Assembly: GCF_900313035.1 (NCBI RefSeq)
Contig: NZ_OMPS01000041.1
Span: 293,722 to 357,721 of the forward strand
DNA length: 64,000 bases
Origin: Ruegeria sp. EL01
GTDB lineage: Bacteria > Pseudomonadota > Alphaproteobacteria > Rhodobacterales > Rhodobacteraceae
Reading direction: 5' to 3'
Shown here: in pieces, positions 34,693 to 43,215 of the stretch
Numbering within the stretch: the first letter of the stretch is position 1
Layout: each line of letters opens with the position of its first letter
Translations under genes and position numbers: made by a program
Notes under the pieces: generated by a model
The model's input: only the letters and a program-made list of their open reading frames with translations
Databases searched by the model: none
What the model was told of the DNA's origin: nothing

Positions 34693-36048
34693 ATGAATCG
34701 TCCGACAAACCCACACTCGATGACACAGGCCAGTACGCCCGTTGGAACCCATGCCGGCTATATGCCCGGCTTTGGCAACGACTTTGAAACCGAAGCCCTG
34801 CCGGATGCGTTGCCGCAGGGCATGAACAGCCCGCAAAAGTGCAACTATGGACTTTACGGAGAGCAGCTGAGCGGCACAGCCTTTACCGCCAACCCGCCGG
34901 AACGCACCTGGTGTTACCGCATTCGCCCGTCGGTAAAGCACTCACACCGCTACGAAAAAATCGACCTGACTTACTGGAAATCCGCCCCCTACGTTGACCC
35001 GGATGTGATCAGTCTGGGTCAGTATCGGTGGGATCCGGTTCCGCATTCAGACGCCGGGCTGAGCTGGCTGACCGGCATGCGGACGATGACGACCGCTGGC
35101 GACGTCAACACTCAGGTCGGTATGGCCAGCCACATCTATCTGGTCACGGAATCGATGGTGGATGACTATTTTTTCTCGGCTGATTCCGAATTGCTGGTGG
35201 TGCCGCAAGAGGGCCGTCTGCGGTTCGCGACCGAATTGGGGATCATTGATCTGGAACCCAAAGAAATCGCGATCATCCCACGCGGGTTGCTGTACCGCGT
35301 CGAGGTTCTGGAAGGCCCTGCGCGCGGGTTTGTTTGCGAGAATTACGGGCAGAAATTCGAATTGCCGGGGCGCGGTCCGATTGGCGCCAACTGCATGGCC
35401 AACCCACGCGACTTCAAAGCACCCATAGCCGCCTTTGAGGATCGAGAGGTGCCTTCGACCGTGACCATCAAGTGGTGCGGACAGTTTCATACCACCAAGA
35501 TCCCTCACAGCCCGTTGGATGTGGTCGCCTGGCACGGCAACTACACGCCCTACAAGTACGACATGCGCAACTATTGCCCGGTCGGCGCGATCCTGTTCGA
35601 CCATCCGGACCCGTCAATCTTTACCGTGCTCACCGCGCCTTCGGGTCAGCCGGGAACGGCCAATATCGACTTCGTCTTGTTCCGCGAGCGCTGGATGGTG
35701 ATGGAAGATACGTTCCGCCCGCCCTGGTACCACAAAAACATCATGTCCGAGTTGATGGGCAACATTTACGGCCAATACGACGCCAAGCCTCAGGGCTTTG
35801 TTCCCGGCGGGATGAGCCTGCACAACATGATGATCCCACATGGCCCGGACAAGGAAGCCTTTGAAAAAGCGTCCAACGCCAATCTGGGAGCCGACAAGCT
35901 GGATCAGACCATGTCCTTTATGTTCGAAACCCGGTTCCCGCAGCATCTGACGCAATTTGCAGCGACCGAGGCCCCGCTGCAGGATGACTATATCGATTGC
36001 TGGACATCGCTTGAGAAGAAATTCGACGGCACGCCCGGCAAGAAGTAA
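34693..36048 (+). CDS. hmgA: Homogentisate 1,2-dioxygenase
   Basis: A 451-residue iron(II) dioxygenase of normal length. The iron ligands are visible: His347 and Glu353 in [12 protein letters not shown] and His383 in [11 protein letters not shown]. The N-terminus contains [18 protein letters not shown]. It opens the ring of homogentisate to maleylacetoacetate. It is first in an operon with fahA (30 bp downstream) and, further on, maiA. An upstream MarR-family repressor is divergent. No hpd gene for making homogentisate from 4-hydroxyphenylpyruvate is in this window. Confidence 0.97.
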   Translation: MNRPTNPHSMTQASTPVGTHAGYMPGFGNDFETEALPDALPQGMNSPQKCNYGLYGEQLSGTAFTANPPERTWCYRIRPSVKHSHRYEKIDLTYWKSAPYVDPDVISLGQYRWDPVPHSDAGLSWLTGMRTMTTAGDVNTQVGMASHIYLVTESMVDDYFFSADSELLVVPQEGRLRFATELGIIDLEPKEIAIIPRGLLYRVEVLEGPARGFVCENYGQKFELPGRGPIGANCMANPRDFKAPIAAFEDREVPSTVTIKWCGQFHTTKIPHSPLDVVAWHGNYTPYKYDMRNYCPVGAILFDHPDPSIFTVLTAPSGQPGTANIDFVLFRERWMVMEDTFRPPWYHKNIMSELMGNIYGQYDAKPQGFVPGGMSLHNMMIPHGPDKEAFEKASNANLGADKLDQTMSFMFETRFPQHLTQFAATEAPLQDDYIDCWTSLEKKFDGTPGKK

Positions 36049-36078
36049 CCGTATTAACTTCCAAGGTTTGGAGAAAAC

Positions 36079-37335
36079 ATGCCTTTGATGAAATCCTGGG
36101 TGACCTCGGCCAATGATGCGTCACACCCGTTTCCCCTGAACAACTTGCCCTATGGGGTCTTTTCGATCGATGGCACTGAGCCCCGATGCGGCGTTGCAAT
36201 CGGGGACATGATCCTCGACGTCACTGCGGCCGAAGCCGAGGGGGTGATCGCGCTGACCGATGAGCCCTTGTTCGACCTGCCCTTCTGGAACCCGTTGATG
36301 GAGGAAGGGCCAGCTGTGTGGACCGCCTTCAGGAACCGGGTGACAACCCTGCTGGAAGACGGGGCGGAGGAGCAAAGCCAGGTCGCACCTTTGCTGGTCG
36401 CGCAAAACACTGTCGAGATGCATATGCCGTTCGCGGTCAGTGAATACACCGATTTCTACGCAGGTCGGCATCATGCGCAAAATGTCGGCACAATGTTCCG
36501 CGGTGCTGAAAACGCGCTGCCGCCAAACTGGCTGCACATTCCGATTGGCTATAATGGTCGGGCGTCATCTGTTGTTGTCTCGGGCACTGATATTCGCCGC
36601 CCATGGGGGCAATTGAAATCCCCAGATCAGGAATTGCCTGCGTTCCTGCCCAGCCGCCGCTTTGACATCGAGCTTGAAATGGGTGCCATCGTCGGTACGG
36701 CATCTGACGGCCCGATCACCGTGCAAGAAGCCGACGACAACATCTTTGGTTATGTCCTGCTGAACGACTGGTCCGCGCGGGACATCCAAGCCTGGGAGTA
36801 TCAGCCGCTGGGCCCGTTCCAAGCCAAGACAACCGCAACTTCTGTCAGCCCGTGGATCGTCACCAAGGCTGCCCTGGAACCTTTCCGATGCGACACGCCT
36901 GAACGCACCTTCGAATTGCTTGATCACCTGAAGGACTGCGGTCCGATGCTGTATGATATCGATCTGGAAGTGACGATGGCCCCGGATGGCAAAGATGCCA
37001 GCACCATCACCCGGACCAACTACAGTGAATTGTATTACTCTGCCGCGCAGCAACTGGCGCACCACTCGACATCGGGCTGCCCGATGAACACCGGTGATCT
37101 GCTGGGATCTGGTACAATTTCCGGCGCCACCAAACCTGAACGCGGATCCCTGTTGGAACTCAGCTGGGGTGGTAAAGAGCCGCTGACGCTGGACACGGGT
37201 GAAACACGCAGCTTTATCGAGGACGGCGATACGTTGACCCTGAAAGGCGCGGCAAAGGGCGATGGTTACACGATCGGATTTGGCGATTGTGTCGGCACCA
37301 TCCTGCCCGCCTTAGACACCCCATACGCGCGATAA
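36079..37335 (+). CDS. fahA: Fumarylacetoacetase
   Basis: A 418-residue FAH of full eukaryotic-like length. The N-terminal SH3-like domain contains NLPYGVFS and the metal-binding C-terminal domain has DFYAGRHHAQNVGTMFRG, SRRFDIELEMGAIVG and LLNDWSARDIQAWEYQPLGP. It hydrolyses fumarylacetoacetate to fumarate and acetoacetate, the last step after hmgA and maiA. Confidence 0.96.
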   Translation: MPLMKSWVTSANDASHPFPLNNLPYGVFSIDGTEPRCGVAIGDMILDVTAAEAEGVIALTDEPLFDLPFWNPLMEEGPAVWTAFRNRVTTLLEDGAEEQSQVAPLLVAQNTVEMHMPFAVSEYTDFYAGRHHAQNVGTMFRGAENALPPNWLHIPIGYNGRASSVVVSGTDIRRPWGQLKSPDQELPAFLPSRRFDIELEMGAIVGTASDGPITVQEADDNIFGYVLLNDWSARDIQAWEYQPLGPFQAKTTATSVSPWIVTKAALEPFRCDTPERTFELLDHLKDCGPMLYDIDLEVTMAPDGKDASTITRTNYSELYYSAAQQLAHHSTSGCPMNTGDLLGSGTISGATKPERGSLLELSWGGKEPLTLDTGETRSFIEDGDTLTLKGAAKGDGYTIGFGDCVGTILPALDTPYAR

Positions 37336-37345
37336 GGAACTTGTC

Positions 37346-38296
37346 ATGGCCAAGGCATTTGCGTCTCAGACAGACATGGCGGAAAAGAAAATCTCGTTCA
37401 CCGAAGTTGGTGAGGGGCTTTATGCCTTCACAGCCGAGGGCGATCCGAATTCCGGGGTCATCATTGGCGATGACAGCGTGATGATCGTCGAGGCGCAGGC
37501 CACCCCGCGTCTGGCGAATAAGGTGATCGAATGCGTGCGCTCGGTCACCGACAAGCCAATCACCCACGTAGCACTGACCCACTATCACGCGGTGCGTGTG
37601 CTAGGGGCCAGCGCGTTTGGCGCGCAACAGATCCTTATGTCCGACATGGCCCGTTCTATGGTTGTCGAACGAGGGCAAGAAGATTGGGACAGCGAGTTTC
37701 AACGCTTTCCGCGTCTGTTCCAGGGGCATGAAAGCATTCCCGGTCTGACCTGGCCGACAACCACATTCAGCGACACGATGACTGTGTATCTTGGCAACCG
37801 CCGAGTCGACCTGATGCATCTGGGCCGGGCCCATACGGCAGGCGATGTCGTGATCCATGTGCCGGATCAAAACGTGATGTTTACCGGTGACATCGTCGAA
37901 TACCACTCGGCCTGTTATTGCGGCGACGGACATTTTGGCGATTGGGGAGACACGCTGGACGAGATCAAGTGGTTCGATGTAGACGCAATTGCTCCGGGTC
38001 GCGGGGATGCGTTGCTTGGTAAGGACATGGTGAACGCCGCAATCGAAAGCACGCGCGACTTCGTGGACAGCACATATCGCCCAGCAGCCAAAGTGGCTGC
38101 CCGTGGCGGTACCCTGAAAGAGGCGCGGGACGCGGTGCGGGCCGAATGTGACCCCAAGTTTTCAGACTATGCGATCTATGAACACTGCCTGCCATTCAAC
38201 GTATCACGTGCCTATGACGAAGCACGCGGCATCGATACGCCCCGCATCTGGACTGCCCAGCGCGATCTGGAGATGTGGGAGGCGCTGCAGGACTAA
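37346..38296 (+). CDS. Metallo-beta-lactamase-fold protein with degenerate zinc site, hmg operon
   Basis: A 316-residue MBL-fold protein. The usual HxHxDH motif is HYHAVR (79-84): both first histidines are kept but Asp and His are lost. The HTAGD histidine (163) and FTGD aspartate (182) remain. The late His motif is APGRGD with Arg219. So Zn1 ligands are intact and three Zn2 ligands are changed, predicting a single-metal enzyme or altered chemistry. It lies 10 bp after fahA in the same transcript. The substrate is unknown; a side-product hydrolase in homogentisate catabolism is inference. There is no basis for calling it an antibiotic resistance gene. Confidence 0.82.
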   Translation: MAKAFASQTDMAEKKISFTEVGEGLYAFTAEGDPNSGVIIGDDSVMIVEAQATPRLANKVIECVRSVTDKPITHVALTHYHAVRVLGASAFGAQQILMSDMARSMVVERGQEDWDSEFQRFPRLFQGHESIPGLTWPTTTFSDTMTVYLGNRRVDLMHLGRAHTAGDVVIHVPDQNVMFTGDIVEYHSACYCGDGHFGDWGDTLDEIKWFDVDAIAPGRGDALLGKDMVNAAIESTRDFVDSTYRPAAKVAARGGTLKEARDAVRAECDPKFSDYAIYEHCLPFNVSRAYDEARGIDTPRIWTAQRDLEMWEALQD

Positions 38297-38429
38297 GAAA
38301 GTCCGCGGACATTGATCCAGATCGTTTTCACAAACGCAAATCGGTGAAACCATAAGCTCAAGACCGCTGGTGCTAGCTGCCAGCGGAACTGAAAAGCGAC
38401 CTTTCGCGCATCTGCTTGGGGGAAAGCCC

Positions 38430-40040
38430 ATGAATAAGATTTTCGAAGTTCCACTTTATGCTTATGAACGCAGTCCGGATCAGGACGCTGCGACACCTGT
38501 TCGACACAAGGTGATTGTGATCGGTGCCGGGCCGGTGGGTCTGGCAGCAGCCATCGATCTGGCGCAGCAAGATGTCGAGGTTGTGGTCCTGGACGACGAT
38601 GACAAAGTTAGTTTCGGAAGCCGTGCCATCTGCTTTTCCCAGCGCACGTTGGATATTGCTGATCGGCTCGGGTGTGGGCAAAACCTTTTGGAAAAAGGTG
38701 TGCGCTGGGACCGTGGCAAAGTGTTTTTTGACGACCGCCAGATCTATGAGTTCAATCTGCAACCTGACGAAGGTTTTGCCAACCCGGCCTTTATTAATCT
38801 GCAGCAATACTATCTTGAAAACGTCCTGATGAACCGGCTGCGCGCATTGCAGGCCGAAGGCGCGCCGGTTCAAATACACGGGCGCAACAAGGTCGAGGCT
38901 ATCGGCACGCATGACGATCATGTCCGGTTGGAGGTCGAAACCCCAGAAGGCCCCTATACGGTCGAGGCCGATTGGTTGATTGCCTGCGACGGTGCCAAGT
39001 CGCCCACGCGGCGGATGTTGGGGATCGATTTTGACGGGCGGGTGTTTGAAGACAATTTCCTGATCGCGGATGTGATCATGGAGGCGGACTTTCCATCTGA
39101 ACGTTGGTTTTGGTTCGACCCCCCATTTAATCGGGGGCAATCAGCCCTGTTGCACAAGCAGCCGGACAATGTCTGGCGTATCGACCTGCAACTGGGCTGG
39201 GACATCGACAAAGAGAGCGAGAAACGCCCTGAGAATGTGATCCCGCGCCTAAAAGAGATGCTAGGTGAAGATGTCGAGTTTCAGCTTGAATGGGTCTCGA
39301 TCTATACGTTCCAATGCCGCCGCATGGAGAGCTTTAGACGCGGTCGCGCGATATTTGCCGGAGACAGCGCACATCAGGTCAGCCCATTTGGGGCACGGGG
39401 GGCAAACTCCGGCCTGCAGGACATCGACAACCTGTGCTGGAAACTCAAACTGGTGCTGGATGGCGACGCGCCCGAAAGCTTGCTGGACAGCTATGATTTC
39501 GAACGCATACAGGGCGCGGACGAAAACATCCGAAAATCCGGCCGCTCGACCGATTTCATCACGCCGAAATCCGATATGTCCCGCGTGCTAAGGGATGCGG
39601 TTCTGGACCTGAGCGAGCACTACGAATTTGCCCGCCCCATGGTAAACTCGGGCCGGCTGAGCGAGCCTTGCACATATGACGGGTCCTCCCTGAATTCGGC
39701 CGATGCGCTGGATGGGCCCGCGCAAACGCGCCCCGGCTCGACCTGTCCTGACGTACCTTTGGGCGACGATTTTCTTTTGCCCAAACTGGCCGGACAGTTC
39801 ACCCTGCTGACTATTGACGCCGATGCGCCGGGCATGCTGCAAGAAGACGAGACCGAAGTCAGGCGGTTGGCGCTGTCGGTCAAGGATGACATGACGCTGG
39901 CGCTTAAACGGCGCTATCTGGGCGATGCGCCAAGCGCGGTCTATTTGATCCGCCCGGATCAGCATGTGGCTGCGCGGCGCGGCACCTATGAAGAAAACGC
40001 GTTCCGGCATGCGATCCGCCGGGCCAGTGGGAAGGAGTAA
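38430..40040 (+). CDS. FAD-dependent aromatic monooxygenase, MhpA/MhaA-like
   Basis: A 536-residue flavoprotein. The N-terminal FAD-binding GAGPVGLAAAID is at 32-43. The second FAD motif is IFAGDSAHQVSPFGARGANSG. It belongs to the class A 3-(3-hydroxyphenyl)propionate hydroxylase-like group. ATG 38430 follows GGGGGAAAG. The small DUF2783 gene follows by 5 bp. The pair resembles the MhaA-MhaB system described in Pseudomonas putida, in which 3-hydroxyphenylacetate is hydroxylated to homogentisate. That reaction would supply HmgA directly. The assignment is from size and context. Confidence 0.8.
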   Translation: MNKIFEVPLYAYERSPDQDAATPVRHKVIVIGAGPVGLAAAIDLAQQDVEVVVLDDDDKVSFGSRAICFSQRTLDIADRLGCGQNLLEKGVRWDRGKVFFDDRQIYEFNLQPDEGFANPAFINLQQYYLENVLMNRLRALQAEGAPVQIHGRNKVEAIGTHDDHVRLEVETPEGPYTVEADWLIACDGAKSPTRRMLGIDFDGRVFEDNFLIADVIMEADFPSERWFWFDPPFNRGQSALLHKQPDNVWRIDLQLGWDIDKESEKRPENVIPRLKEMLGEDVEFQLEWVSIYTFQCRRMESFRRGRAIFAGDSAHQVSPFGARGANSGLQDIDNLCWKLKLVLDGDAPESLLDSYDFERIQGADENIRKSGRSTDFITPKSDMSRVLRDAVLDLSEHYEFARPMVNSGRLSEPCTYDGSSLNSADALDGPAQTRPGSTCPDVPLGDDFLLPKLAGQFTLLTIDADAPGMLQEDETEVRRLALSVKDDMTLALKRRYLGDAPSAVYLIRPDQHVAARRGTYEENAFRHAIRRASGKE

Positions 40041-40045
40041 CCGAC

Positions 40046-40243
40046 ATGGCTGATCTGATCCTCACCCCGAATATCGAGAAGGCGGATGACTTCTATGCGG
40101 AGTTGTTGGCGGCGCATGATCACATGGCTAAAGTCGACAGTGACGCGTTGAACGCGCGGCTGGTTCTGGTTCTTGCCAATCACATCGGCGACAACGCGGT
40201 TCTGGCCCAAGCGATCGACGCGGCACGACTGAAGACAACTTAG
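40046..40243 (+). CDS. DUF2783 small protein, candidate coupling factor of the monooxygenase
   Basis: A 65-residue acidic alpha-helical protein (LILTPNIEKADDFYAEL, DSDALNARLVLVLANHIGD). It matches the DUF2783 family in size and pattern. It sits 5 bp after the monooxygenase gene and 12 bp before maiA. Small coupling proteins of about this size are known for the two-component 3-hydroxyphenylacetate hydroxylase. The function is proposed from context and size. Confidence 0.75.
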   Translation: MADLILTPNIEKADDFYAELLAAHDHMAKVDSDALNARLVLVLANHIGDNAVLAQAIDAARLKTT

Positions 40244-40255
40244 CGAGGGCACCGC

Positions 40256-40894
40256 GTGAACAAAACCGTTCTTTATGATTTTTGGAGATCCTCGGCCAGC
40301 TACCGGGTCCGGATTGCTCTGAATTTGGCCGGGATCACATACGACGCAGTTGTCGTGGATCTGGTCAGCGGAGACCAAAAGGGCGACGCGCATCGATCGC
40401 GCAACCCGCAATGTCTGGTCCCTGTTCTGGAGATTGACGGGCTGAAATTGACACAATCTTTAGCCATCATTGAATATCTGGACCGCACACGGCAGCTAAA
40501 CCTGTTGCCCGAAGACCCGGCTGATCGCGCCAAAGCACAGGCGCTGGCCCAGTCCTTAGCGGTCGATATACACCCGATCTGCAATCTTGCCGTCGCCAAA
40601 CATGCGACCACGCTCAGCGCGGATGCCACCGACATGCCCGGCGCGTGGATGCGGCACTTTATTCACCCGGGACTGAAGGCGTTCGAAGCACTGCTGGCCG
40701 GGTTCAAGCAAGCGCCTTATTGCACAGGCGCGCAACCCGGGCTGGCCGATCTGTGCCTGGTTCCTCAGCTTTACAACGCGCGGCGTTGGGAGGTTGATCT
40801 GTCACACATGCCACACCTGTTGGCTGTCGAGGCCGCCTGCAGCGATCATCCGGCCTTTGCTGCAGCCCATCCTGACCAGCACGCGTCAGACTAG
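40256..40894 (+). CDS. maiA: Maleylacetoacetate isomerase
   Basis: A 212-residue zeta-class glutathione transferase. The N-terminal motif is SSASYRVRIALNL, where the usual SSC has alanine in place of the non-essential cysteine. Serines and arginine that bind glutathione are kept. It isomerises maleylacetoacetate to fumarylacetoacetate between HmgA and FahA. The start is GTG (40256). Confidence 0.93.
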   Translation: MNKTVLYDFWRSSASYRVRIALNLAGITYDAVVVDLVSGDQKGDAHRSRNPQCLVPVLEIDGLKLTQSLAIIEYLDRTRQLNLLPEDPADRAKAQALAQSLAVDIHPICNLAVAKHATTLSADATDMPGAWMRHFIHPGLKAFEALLAGFKQAPYCTGAQPGLADLCLVPQLYNARRWEVDLSHMPHLLAVEAACSDHPAFAAAHPDQHASD

Positions 40895-41027
40895 CCAGAA
40901 CAAATACGTTTTCCAAAGCCTTCCGGTGACTCGGTTCGTGGCGCTCAGCACAGACCCTGTGTGCACGTGCGGGTAGTCCAGAGCGTCGGTTGGACGTAGC
41001 ATTGTTCCAATGCAAAATGAGGTTCAG

Positions 41028-41369
41028 ATGCCAGAAATCACCGGTTACCATGCACATGTCTATTTCGACGCAGACACGCAAGCGACAGCGCAACAGGTCT
41101 GCGAAGAGATGGCGCGCCTTTTTCCCGTCCAAATGGGACGGATGCACACGCGGAATGTAGGACCGCATCCGCGCTGGAGTTGCCAGCTGGGCTTTGCGGC
41201 AGGCGCGTTTGATCAGGTCATTCCATGGCTGATGCTAAACCGACAAGGGTTGACGATCTTCACTCATCCGGAAACCGGTGATCATCTTGCAGATCACCGT
41301 GATCGCGCAATCTGGATGGGCGAGATGCTGGACTTGGATCTATCCATTTTTGACAAGGCTCACGCCTGA
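41028..41369 (+). CDS. DOPA 4,5-dioxygenase-like protein
   Basis: A 113-residue protein of the DOPA 4,5-dioxygenase family. The motif ITGYHAHVYFDADT at the N-terminus and VGPHPRWSCQLGF in the middle provide the conserved histidines; ILTIFTHPETGDHLADH-type C-terminal sequence (LTIFTHPETGDHLADH) is typical. Plant-like members cleave DOPA, but the function of bacterial members is mostly untested. It lies 133 bp after maiA and may or may not share its transcript. The ATG 41028 is chosen; ATG 41010 is an alternative. Confidence 0.82.
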   Translation: MPEITGYHAHVYFDADTQATAQQVCEEMARLFPVQMGRMHTRNVGPHPRWSCQLGFAAGAFDQVIPWLMLNRQGLTIFTHPETGDHLADHRDRAIWMGEMLDLDLSIFDKAHA

Positions 41370-42994
41370 ATCAGGGCGCGCGCCTGATCTCGCAGGACGA
41401 ATTTCTGGACCTTGCCCGTTGACGTCTTGGGCAAGGTTCCGAACACCACCGATTTTGGCGCTTTGAAATGGGCCATGTTGTCCCGGCAAAAGACGATCAG
41501 CTCTGCTTCGGTGACTGAGGCATCTGGTTTGAGTTCGACAAACGCACAAGGCGTTTCGCCCCACTTCTCATCCGGCCGGGCCACGACTGCGGCCTCCATC
41601 ACGGCGGGGTGTTTGTACAACACACCTTCAATCTCGACAGATGAAATATTCTCCCCCCCCGAGATGATGATGTCTTTGGACCGGTCTTTCAAAGCGATGT
41701 AGCCATCGGGATGCATCACACCCAAATCACCAGAGGCAAACCAGCCGCCAGAAAAGGCGCCATCCGTAGCCTCGGGGTTTTTCAGATACCCTTTCATCAC
41801 CACGTTGCCCTGCATGAATATCTCACCCATGGTTTCGCCATCGGCGGGCACCGGATCCAAGGTTTCCGGGTCGGCTACCATCAGCCCAGACAAGGCCGTG
41901 TATCTGACCCCCTGCCGCACTTTGAGACCGGCCCTTTCTTCGGCGGTCTTGCCATCCCATTCTTCTTTCCATGCACACACGACCGATGGGCCGTAGGTTT
42001 CGGTCAGCCCGTAGACATGGGTCACCTCGATACCCATCGCCTCCATCGCTTCGATTACCGCAGCAGGCGGCGGCGCACCGGCGGTCATCACCTTGATCTG
42101 GTGGTCGAAATCCTTGAGGTGATCTGGCGCATGGGCAAGCATGTTCAAAACGATTGGCGCGCCGCAAAAATGGGTAACCTGTTCATCCCGGAATGCCGCA
42201 TAGATTGGTTCGGCCCGCACCGCACGCAAACAGACCGAGACCCCCGCGTTGGCCGCCATGGCCCAAGGAAAGCACCAGCCATTGCAGTGAAACATCGGCA
42301 GCGTCCACAGGTAGACAGAATGCTTGGGCATATCCCAGTCCAGAATGTCCGACTGCGCATTCAGCGTGGCCCCACGATGGTGATAGACCACGCCCTTTGG
42401 GTTACCGGTTGTTCCCGACGTGTAATTCAGAGTGATCGCGTCCCATTCATCCGCAGGTAGGGACCACTGGAACTCCGGGTCTCCCTCGCTCAGCAATGCG
42501 TCAAAGGTCAGGTCCCCCAGACGCACGCCGCCATCAAAGCTGGGATCTTCGATATCGATGACCAGAAGGTCACGCTCGACCTGCTTTAGGGCCTCTTTGA
42601 CGACTTCCGAAAACTCGGGGTCGACGATTAGCACCTTGGCCTCTGCATGGTTCAGAATGAAAGCGATGACCGGCGCATCCAATCGCGTGTTGATCGCATT
42701 CAGAACCGCGCCTGCCATGGGAACCCCAAAATGCGCCTCATACATTTCGGGGATATTGGCGGCGATGATCGAAACCGTATCACCCTGCCCTATGCCCCGC
42801 GCGGCCAAGGCGCTGGCCAGCCGACGGCAGCGGGCATAGGTATCTGCCCAAGTGTATCTGCGAACCCCATACACCACCGACGGGTAATCCCGATACACCT
42901 GCGCGGTGCGCTCAATAAAACTGAGCGGCGACAGAGGCGTGTAGTTTGCGCGGCATTTATCCAAATGACGTTCGTAGATGTTTGGGGCAGTCAT
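41360..42994 (-). CDS. Acyl-CoA synthetase, DmdB-like
   Basis: A 544-residue adenylate-forming ligase. The P-loop is LNYTSGTTGNPKGVVYHH and the later motifs are YGLTETYGP and WFASGDLGVMHPDGYI with KDRSKDIIISGGENIS. The N-terminus (MTAPNIYERHLDKCRANYTPLSPLS) resembles the methylmercaptopropionate-CoA ligases (DmdB) of roseobacters. It activates a short/medium-chain carboxylate to its CoA ester; the actual acid is unknown. It is convergent with the DOPA-dioxygenase gene (10-bp overlap) and divergent from the aminotransferase at 43216. A run of eight C's lies inside the gene near 41655. Confidence 0.83.
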   Translation of the reverse strand: MTAPNIYERHLDKCRANYTPLSPLSFIERTAQVYRDYPSVVYGVRRYTWADTYARCRRLASALAARGIGQGDTVSIIAANIPEMYEAHFGVPMAGAVLNAINTRLDAPVIAFILNHAEAKVLIVDPEFSEVVKEALKQVERDLLVIDIEDPSFDGGVRLGDLTFDALLSEGDPEFQWSLPADEWDAITLNYTSGTTGNPKGVVYHHRGATLNAQSDILDWDMPKHSVYLWTLPMFHCNGWCFPWAMAANAGVSVCLRAVRAEPIYAAFRDEQVTHFCGAPIVLNMLAHAPDHLKDFDHQIKVMTAGAPPPAAVIEAMEAMGIEVTHVYGLTETYGPSVVCAWKEEWDGKTAEERAGLKVRQGVRYTALSGLMVADPETLDPVPADGETMGEIFMQGNVVMKGYLKNPEATDGAFSGGWFASGDLGVMHPDGYIALKDRSKDIIISGGENISSVEIEGVLYKHPAVMEAAVVARPDEKWGETPCAFVELKPDASVTEAELIVFCRDNMAHFKAPKSVVFGTLPKTSTGKVQKFVLRDQARALIQA

Positions 42995-43215
42995 CCGCGG
43001 ATCCTCCGTAATCGCAGTGCACGCGACTTGAGCATAAAGTCACCCGTCTGACAAACCCGTAGAAATACGTCGCTCGCGCCGACTGGCGATACGGGATGAT
43101 GTGATCTGGCCCTATCTACATCCGGTCTTTCGCGGTGATCTGAAGCATCTTAAACACATGCAGGGACATGGTCAGTCCATCTCCCGCGCACCGCATCTCA
43201 TTGAAAGGACATGTC

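Noticed and set aside
37346..38296. Antibiotic-resistance beta-lactamase
   Set aside because: The fold is shared, but the Zn2 ligands are missing and the gene is inside a homogentisate catabolic operon.
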